Origin: Acanthosoma haemorrhoidale
Lineage: Eukaryota > Arthropoda > Insecta > Hemiptera > Acanthosomatidae
NCBI GenBank assembly: GCA_930367205.1
Contig: OV884011.1
Span: 172,123,226 to 172,187,225 of the forward strand
Length of the DNA: 64,000 bases
Direction: 5' to 3'
Part shown: positions 56,915 to 64,000 of the stretch, in pieces
Layout of the letters: the number at the start of each line of letters is the position of its first letter
Numbering within the stretch: position 1 is the stretch's first letter
Notes under the pieces: generated by a model
The model's database searches: none
What the model was told of the DNA's origin: nothing
The model's input: only the letters and a program-made list of their open reading frames with translations
Translations under genes and position numbers: made by a program

Positions 56915-58354
56915 TTTATTACAAGAAAATTACTTGAAGCCCCTCAATCGCTTAAAGGTGTTGATATATTCTTCTTTCGAGCATTATTAGTTTAAGTAAT
57001 AAAGCTATACTTCTTAACAATTATGTGTACAATACCACAACATTACCTTGTGAGACGAAGTTGTCTTGATTGAAAAATATTTGTCCACCAGAAAACTACC
57101 TTTATAGAATAAAATGGTGAATAAAGCTAAAACTGTTCCGTAAGTGTTAAGAATTAACTATGACAAATGCGATCGAATGTGTTTTCCATGTAAATGAAAA
57201 TATTTAACCACCTAGTCTTTGATTTGCAAGAGTACAATTGATGTTAACTCTTTGTCGATATCTATTTTGTGATGGGCTGATGCTATTATTTACCTACACA
57301 AATATATCAAACCAACAGTGCCAGTTTTTTCATTAGCTTACAAAAGGAGGACCGACTAAGCACAGCCGATTTTATAATAGCCGAAGAGTTTCCCTTTCAT
57401 AGTGGGGGATAATCAAGGGTTAAAGAATTTCAACGGTGAGTATTTATTTACCTTTTAGAAGTAATTATTATTATTCATTACTTGCATTTTAGCAGTGCTA
57501 GTTCATTTTGTAATTTTATGAGAAACTATTAGTTAATGATATGAAAAAGAAAGTAAGATTATATATGTGCACTGGTGTGGCAAGGATGTAGTGATTGAAG
57601 TCACTCTTGACAGAATTTAGAGGAGAGCTACACCCGAAGCAGAAATCCACCAAATTTTAATAACCAGTTTTAGTTAGTAACATGCTTTATTCCCAAATAT
57701 ATGTGTATATTATATGCGGTTTGCCTTTTTTAGAACAATTACTAAAGGCATTAAAATCGTTTTGCATCTTTATATCGACCCATGTTTAACATGCATGCTA
57801 CTTTGCAAAATGATATCCGTTGATGGCTCGATTGGAAGTTCGTGTATTAATATGAGGAGATTGCGGGTGGACACTAAGCCAGTGGAGGAGAATTTCTAAT
57901 ATATTAACTCTGGAGACTTTGGTGTCGGTGTAAGTTGGCGCTTTGAGAAAGCTGGGGGACGCGAGCTGTAACGGTCGAGTGGGTGAGCTTAAGTTTAATG
58001 AAAGGTTAACAAAAGTGTCGAAGGTACGTCAGAGATGAGGCAGCCGTTATTGCTGGAGGGCACAAGTTGCTCGCGGAGGGCTCAGCTGATTAGGGTTACT
58101 TGATATCTGTCCGCAGATCCAATTTTCCGGGTCGCCGCCCCCGGCCCCATCCGACCACAGGTCCATCGATTCCCGACGGTCAAATGGGTTACCGAGCCTT
58201 TGTTTTCTAATTTTTTATTTTATTCCGTACTATCTTCCTTTAGTAAGTACTTGTGGCTCGGGCTTTCTTAGAATTGAGGGTGATCGAACATCCTTCCAAA
58301 AAAAAAATCCCTCTAACTGGAGAAAACAAAGTAAATTAACTTGTGGACGGGGTA
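56915..58354. other. No certain gene
   Basis: A strong donor-like string CAACG/GTGAGTATT occurs at 57431-57444 (+) after 18 open codons. 57900-58200 is GC-rich (GGGTCGCCGCCCCCGGCCCC) without a long ORF. No gene can be built. Confidence 0.4.
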
Positions 58355-58610
58355 CTGACAAGTGTAACATTAGAGAAAATGAAGCGATCCGTATCAAGCC
58401 GATTGAGGAACAGTTAAGTTTGTCCCACCATCAAGCAGGCAGCTAGCCGGAGAAGATCTGATCTTGATGGGACTAGCTAGTTGATGGCAAGTCTTGACTA
58501 GCTTCTCTCTTCATCGTGAATCCCTCTGAGCGATTCAACACTTCCTGGGCTCCTGCATCCTTACGTGGCCTCTTGTCCTCAGTCTGCTGACACTTTTTGT
58601 AGATATGTAG
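58355..58610 (+). mobile_element. Unclassified interspersed element (copy 2), 3' part
   Basis: Matches the reverse complement of 36926-37170: AAAATGAAGCGATCCGTATC, AGGAACAGTTAAGTTTG, ATCAAGCAGGCAGC, CGTGAATCCCTCTGAGCG and CTTACGTGGCCTCTTGTCC. It starts inside the ORF end, ends near CCTCAGTCTGCTGACAC and is followed by GATA-like sequence, as copy 1 is. Confidence 0.78.
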
Positions 58611-61600
58611 GATAGATTGATAGAAAAGAACAACAAAATATCCTAGGACCAAGTGCCCTATAAATAATAATTAGGAACAAATACATAATAATCGTTTATG
58701 ACAGACAAACGAGCAATATAACGACTACGAAAAATACCAAAGTAAAATAAAGTTTCGATTTCAATTAAAACTGAATTGAATTATTCCAGTTAATAAATTG
58801 ATAGATGAGTCGTTATTTATACAGAATACAACAAATACCGAAGTCATTATAATACGATATAAATTTATAACAAAACATTGACATTAATAAATACGAGATT
58901 ACATATCAGATATTTTTTTTTTTTTTTTTCACAACTGAATGACATACAGAAATGAACATTCAATACCTCTCTATACGAAATATTATGTTGATACCAGTTT
59001 ATTTAAATAATTAAATCCCTACTTCAGTGCCTCCGTAGTCGTCGTAGCGCGTCGGGTATGCTTTGTGCCGCAAGTGTAGTAACATTAGTATGTGAAGATT
59101 CTGAAGTGCGTGAAGGTTTTGATAGAACTGAGTCTTGTTGTAGCTATGTATGTGTAGAATTAGTAAGCCGTGTTTCTGACCAACTTACGTGCATCTGTGA
59201 TAAGTCAATGTGGTTTTGATTGAAATCATTCTAGTGTGGGCCTATATGGGCCATGGTAAGCTCGTGTATGACTTCGGTTCTTGTACCAGTGACGTGATAG
59301 TCTGTCCAAGTGATGCTGCAGTTTTAGGTTAGTAGTTTATTGCGTGAATGTCTGACGAAGGTAGATTACTGTTGGTTTGAGTTAGAGGATTTACCTTAGA
59401 GCAAGAAATGCTGCAGTTGTGTAGGACGGGATGCAATTGTTTAAAATGGGAGATTTGATTAGAAATATAATGGTGATAAAAAAAATTACATCTTACAGGA
59501 ATATAGTTTGCTACGTATCTTCTATTTTGTTAAATAGTTGAACCATAAACATGTAGCTTTTCCATTCATTCATTATTAAATAATTTATTTTTTTACATCA
59601 TTAATTGACTGATAAATTCCAGGAGCTATTTACTATCAAGGTCAATTTAACTGAAGCTACTAACTTAAATTACCATTATAGACACTAGAAATGATTAGTG
59701 TAATTTATGCCTGAGATTTATCTTTCCAATGCATCATTTTTGTTTAAATATGTAACCACTATTTATTTATAATTAAAAAAAAATCGTACTGTGTATTTAT
59801 ATATTAATATTTTTAATATTAATTGCTTGATGTAGCATTAAAATAACAGACATGGTTTGTCGAAAGAAAACGTCCCACTTCACTAACTTCAAGGTTTAAA
59901 TGATCATTCTCAGAAGATCTTTTTTCCGTTATGAAGATCCGTCCATTAAAAATAGAATTAGGTCACAAATCGTCGAATTTCCAGGAGCAATTTTTGTTTA
60001 TAAAATATCACCTGACAGTAAACAGGCTTACTATGTAACCTACAGGATTCCGCACCCATATCTCAAATTTCTTAAATGCTTTTGTATACCTTTCAAAATT
60101 AAAAATTCCATTAGAATTTATACAACTATTTGAGTTCCCGATGATTGTAATTCCGTTAATTTATACATTTTTTTTTGAGAGTAAAGGCCTCGTCATTTTG
60201 TGTTTTTTTCAGGGGAGAAGTGATGTTTGGTTGGGTTGTTTATATATAGTGTCACTGGGAATCCTAGCGTGTGAATTTTACGCTCCCACTTAACATTAAT
60301 TTTATTAATTACTTTTTATGGAACTATAATTTATTAGGAAGGTCTACTTTGCACCTACTACTTGAGGTGGGGGGACAGCGAAAATAAAAAGGTTTTTCAT
60401 TTCCATAATTTTTATGTATTTCACATAACGTAAGAATACTTAATGCTATTATTTGACTTTATTTGCTCCAGGACCAAACAGGATAATTCAAATATGCTTG
60501 GATGAAATAAAAACGGAGGCTACTTCATGTTTCCAACGTTTTCTGAAGACAAGTTGTATATTTTCCTAATGATATTGTAGGAGCTCCGACTGTTTTTGAG
60601 TTTCATCTTTTGTTCAATCCGTTACACAGTACTTCCTAGAAATAATATTTGAACTTGATTCTTGATCTACTCTTATTGATTGAGGATTCCATTTAACGTG
60701 AAGGCATTCAGTAAAATATCAAATATAGTCATTTTGCCCAGTCGTAACTAGTATATATTTTCTTAGCCATGCATTTGTAGAAAACAAATACAACATATAT
60801 TCATTGATATAGGGATGCAGCAATTCACGTAGTTATATCTAAATACTAGTTTCTGCAATAACATTTGAAAATCGTAGCGCAAAGAAAAGACTGCTACAAA
60901 TACCTTCTCAATTATGTACTATTTATTTTTTTTGCTGGTTTCGGCGTACATTTTTGATAATACACAGTAATGTACGCATTAGGCATGGCTCAGACTCGAT
61001 GGTAAGATAAAAAAGTTTTAATTCCTCTTAATTTTGTGAATTCATGTAAAAAAATTGCTTGGATTTATTAGCAAGGGTTGGTTAAAACTAAGTAATTTCT
61101 TAGGTATTATAAAAAATCCGAGCTTATGTTAGTAGTTTAACTTATGACTTGTTACAACTTGATAATATTATAGAATGAAGGCATTTGTTGTATTAATGAG
61201 ATATCATAAATTACGATTATAGGCAAAGTATATTCAAGTAGGTTCAAGGAATTCTAAATGAAAGGGTAAAACTTAGCAATTAGCAAACATTTCTAAGAAC
61301 TTCAGAGCCACCCGACTGTAGCGTCAAAGAAATTTGTAACAATTTAAGCAGTTTAGAGGGAGAGGGGATAGTTTCTTTAAAAACTTCCACGGCTCTAATA
61401 ACTATAGCAAAGAACGATAGAAAGAACGAGTCCGCTCAGTAAAAAGTGGCCCTCAGCTCCATTAGAACTTTTCTCCCTTTAACTTAGCAGCAGTTTAAGT
61501 CCTTTCACCAGGGACTCGATTTGAGGGCAGCTTGGCTCCCTTCAACTTAGGTATGAAGCGGAGAGTAAGTTTAAAAGGGCGTTAGTGGAGTAAAGGACAG

Positions 61601-62114
61601 GGATGAAGGACTGGCCGAGGGGAGTCAGTGTGGCGAGAATTAACGGCTGAGATGAGCATTCCTCCCCGCTCATGCCATAAGCGCACAGATTGCGTAATGA
61701 CTTTAGCCTGTGAAGGGGGAAAGAAGTGCTTCCGAGGGAAACGTAGCAGAAAATTATTACTTCCATAGGCGGGGCTGTATTTCCGACCACCCTCTTCCGC
61801 AGATGCAATTAATACCCTGCGGCCTGGCCAGCAATAGTCCGCTGAAGGAGGCTGCGGATACTTCCGGTAATGGGCTCGATGGAATTTCACCATTACAGTG
61901 CTCACGTGGAAACAGTTTTATCCCTTCATGATTCCTCTCGAGGTTTAGAGGCTCCGTTATGGGAATTCAATTACTCCGCTCCTTAAGCTGCTTCTCTTCT
62001 CTGTGATATTTGATTTTTCTCCTTAATATTCCGTTGCCTTCCCACTGTTACAAGATAATTTTTTAGACAACATTTTTCAATCTTACGTAGATTTACCTAT
62101 TTAGAAAAATTTGT
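58611..62114. other. Gene-poor; GC-richer island at 61320-61990
   Basis: A T run at 58914-58930 may mark another minus-strand LINE tail over 58931-59470, not proven. 59900-60133 (+) is an ATG-started 77-codon frame with protein-like texture (GAIFVYKISPDSKQAYYVTY) but no known family. 61320-61990 differs in composition from everything nearby and has short frames on the minus strand only. Confidence 0.35.
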
Positions 62115-62245
62115 ATGTGAGACATCCCATCCACCAGTGATATGTTCGCCTCAATACTAACCATGGAGATTTCGTCCCCGGTCCTCTTTCAGGTGGAGAT
62201 GATTCCAGGTATGGTCCCCCATGCCACATAAGAGAATCCGAATTA
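62115..62245 (+). mobile_element. tRNA-like SINE remnant
   Basis: CCACCAGTGATATGTTCGCC (A-box region), then ACTAACCATGGAGATTTCGT and CCCCGGTCC (B-box region), followed by an unrelated body. It resembles a tRNA from D-arm to T-arm but has an altered T-loop. Confidence 0.4.
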
Positions 62246-62899
62246 GTTCTATTTGAATAAAAAATTAGTTGTCTCCAGTATAGGAAATAGAAATTTGTAG
62301 GATGACAACGGGGGCCTAATAGTGTACAGAGAAAAAATAAACATTCTACGAGTGATTCTAAGCTGTTAACACATACTCAGTAAATGGAAGTATACTTTGG
62401 GACAATGTCACTTTTTCAAAACACATAAAATTATAAAAGACCAGGTGCGTGACACTAGACTTCATGCATATTCACGCATCAAGTCATTTACTGCTCGTGT
62501 CATAATTGTCTGTATGCAGTTGTAAATAAATAAATATGGAAAAAAACATAAGATTAGCTTTTATAGTAAATTTTAACCATGGATTTGCTAAAATCAATTT
62601 TGTATAGTTGAAGAAGTTTGGATTTCGGAAGACAGTTGTCTGGACAGTTAACTATAAGAAATGGCTCTATATCATGTTTATTATATCCGGTAGCTCGTTG
62701 TAACTATACCGAAAAAGACCGGAAGGTTTTTACGTTGGGAGTTATGATTACCTTATGCGTTCTACTAATAGGGGAAATCGTATATTATATATTGGTTATT
62801 ATATTACTTATCCTTTATATTAGTAGAAATCCTAATAGAAAGGAAGTTGTGGCAATGGCTTCAAAGTAAACACATGTAAAGCATGAGTAACAGTTGTTT
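62246..62899. other. No certain gene
   Basis: A 62618-62869 (+) frame starting at TTG contains a strongly hydrophobic helix (VFTLGVMITLCVLLIGEIVY); it is probably a by-product of AT-rich sequence. Confidence 0.35.
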
Positions 62900-63430
62900 C
62901 GTTTTTCAAAATCTTTATTGTGATAAAATTACAATCTGTCTTGTTAGGTAATAAGTGATTGCGATCAATGTTCTCATTCATACCATACTTACGATTCTTC
63001 ATTCGTACATATTTACAAAAAGCCCCTAGACCTCCCAAATCCATGATTCATATGATTGTCACTCCCCCCCCCCCCCGAAAGAGGAAGCGGGGTATGGGGT
63101 CACCCACGCCTTCTCCGGTACCTGCGACACCGGTTACGACCCAGTGGAGGCTGACCAAGAGCGCGAGAGCTGCAGACGCTCAGGACATGATTGTAGAAAC
63201 TGGCCATTCCCATGACTCTCACTGTCACGTATTTGTTTTTTTATAGGGTATATTAAGACCGTTACAAAGGGGTCGTTGAGGTAATAAGGGGCGTTAACTA
63301 TTGTTCTCAGGACTTTTGACTAGAAGGATTGGATTACGCTTGATGTTCGACTTTTTTCCTGTCCCCCATAGCTCTATTCCGTATATCCAGACTGGCTTTA
63401 GTATACCTTTCTAAATTAGTAGTTCATTTT
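62900..63430 (-). mobile_element. J2 LINE, 3' end with RT C-terminal remnant
   Basis: From the left: the CTTTATTGTGATAAAATTAC terminus, 3' UTR with an expanded C run (63063-63076) and the shared CAGTGGAGGCTGACCAAGAG part, then RT coding on the minus strand near 63260-63420 that matches 39060-39200 (TAATAAGGGGC-TTAACTATTGTTCT, CCCCATAGCTCTATTCCGTA). Stops break the frame. Confidence 0.82.
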
Positions 63431-64000
63431 CTAAGTAACAGTTGTGAACCATTCTTTTGAATTGATGAGTATAGATGCTAGAATTGAACGGTGACATCTA
63501 ATTATTATCGGATGGTGGTTAACAGACTCTTGGCAAGATTTTCCGGGACTCCATACATAAATCAATGTGAATTCACAAGACCATTTGAGAGCAACACTTC
63601 AATACTAAAACCGTTGCCATCTGCTTGCCTGTGTCTATTCTCACTGCTTATGACCGATATCTTTAAAGTTTTATGTCTCAGGAATGAATAATAGGCTGCC
63701 ATATAAGAGCAGCTATGCTGTCATATAACGTGTTGTAATTATAAAAATTAAATAAAGGATCCGAAGGCTGTCTTGAACTAACCTTTTTATTCATCCGAAA
63801 GTAAAATTTTACAATGCTCACAAAGGTAATTGAATACAAGGCAACAAATGGTTAGCACCGTTCGCAATGGCTTATTTTCCCCACGCTGAAAACCGTAATA
63901 TGGAGCTTGCCCTTCCCTCTTTGTTTCCTTCGTAGCTTACAAAGTAACAGTTTAAAATCAACTTATGTTAATTGAGAGCTCGGAAGCCGAACGTTCGAAG
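63431..64000. other. No gene seen
   Basis: AT-rich; a 66-codon frame at 63491-63691 has no supporting signal. Confidence 0.45.

Noticed and set aside
62618..62869. Membrane-protein-like ORF
   Set aside because: Starts at TTG, AT-rich codons naturally give hydrophobic residues, and no splice or promoter signal is seen.

Overview
The window looks like nuclear DNA of an insect or other arthropod: an AT-rich background with long gene-poor, intron-like stretches, full of decayed jockey-type LINE fragments, a mariner deletion derivative, tRNA-derived SINE remnants and microsatellites. It also holds a Ty3/gypsy element whose primer-binding site matches insect-type tRNA-Phe. I see no rRNA gene, no intact tRNA gene, no CRISPR array, no prokaryotic operon and no complete host gene.

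The one complete, apparently functional unit is a Ty3/gypsy-type LTR retrotransposon on the minus strand (24633-29917). It has two identical 188-bp LTRs, an 18-nt tRNA-Phe primer-binding site, a polypurine tract, and intact gag and pol but no env. It sits inside a (TA)n tract. gag and pol share one reading frame and are separated by a single TGA. The open frame after that TGA contains no ATG before the protease active site, so Pol is probably made by stop-codon readthrough, or else this copy carries a fresh nonsense mutation.

Layout. 0.2-0.6 kb: decayed LINE (family J2). 5.66-7.42 kb: solo LTR of a second LTR family, split by a LINE (family J1). 7.9-9.7 kb: J1 tails, one of them only 40 bp long with a 12-bp target duplication. 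10.2-10.5 kb: an unidentified 121-aa ORF. 11.9-12.1 kb: J2 tail. 13.0-13.7 kb: mariner deletion derivative. 14.3-14.6 kb: possible terminal exon. 18.2 kb: 60-nt candidate exon. 20.5-20.85 kb: J1 tails. 21.4-22.3 kb: RNase H-bearing LINE remnant. 23.0-23.5 kb: 274-bp tandem duplication. 24.6-29.9 kb: the Ty3/gypsy element. 31.7-32.3 kb: LTR-related segment with an internal duplication. 34.5-35.3 kb: second intact solo LTR. 35.6 kb: SINE. 36.9-37.7 kb: unclassified element and a 33-bp tandem array. 38.3-39.7 kb: ORF1-like fragment and a J2 LINE with a mutated RT active site. 40.6-41.5 kb: two J1 LINE copies with target duplications. 43.4-45.8 kb: cluster of spliced-exon-like ORFs. 53.7 kb: the best plus-strand candidate exon. 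54.4-54.9 kb: deleted J2 LINE. 58.4 kb: second copy of the 36.9-kb element. 62.9-63.4 kb: J2 LINE.

Host coding content, if any, consists of short exons between long introns, called here only from splice signals, open frames and codon texture. Those calls carry low to moderate confidence. I could not assign them to a named gene or show that any two belong together.
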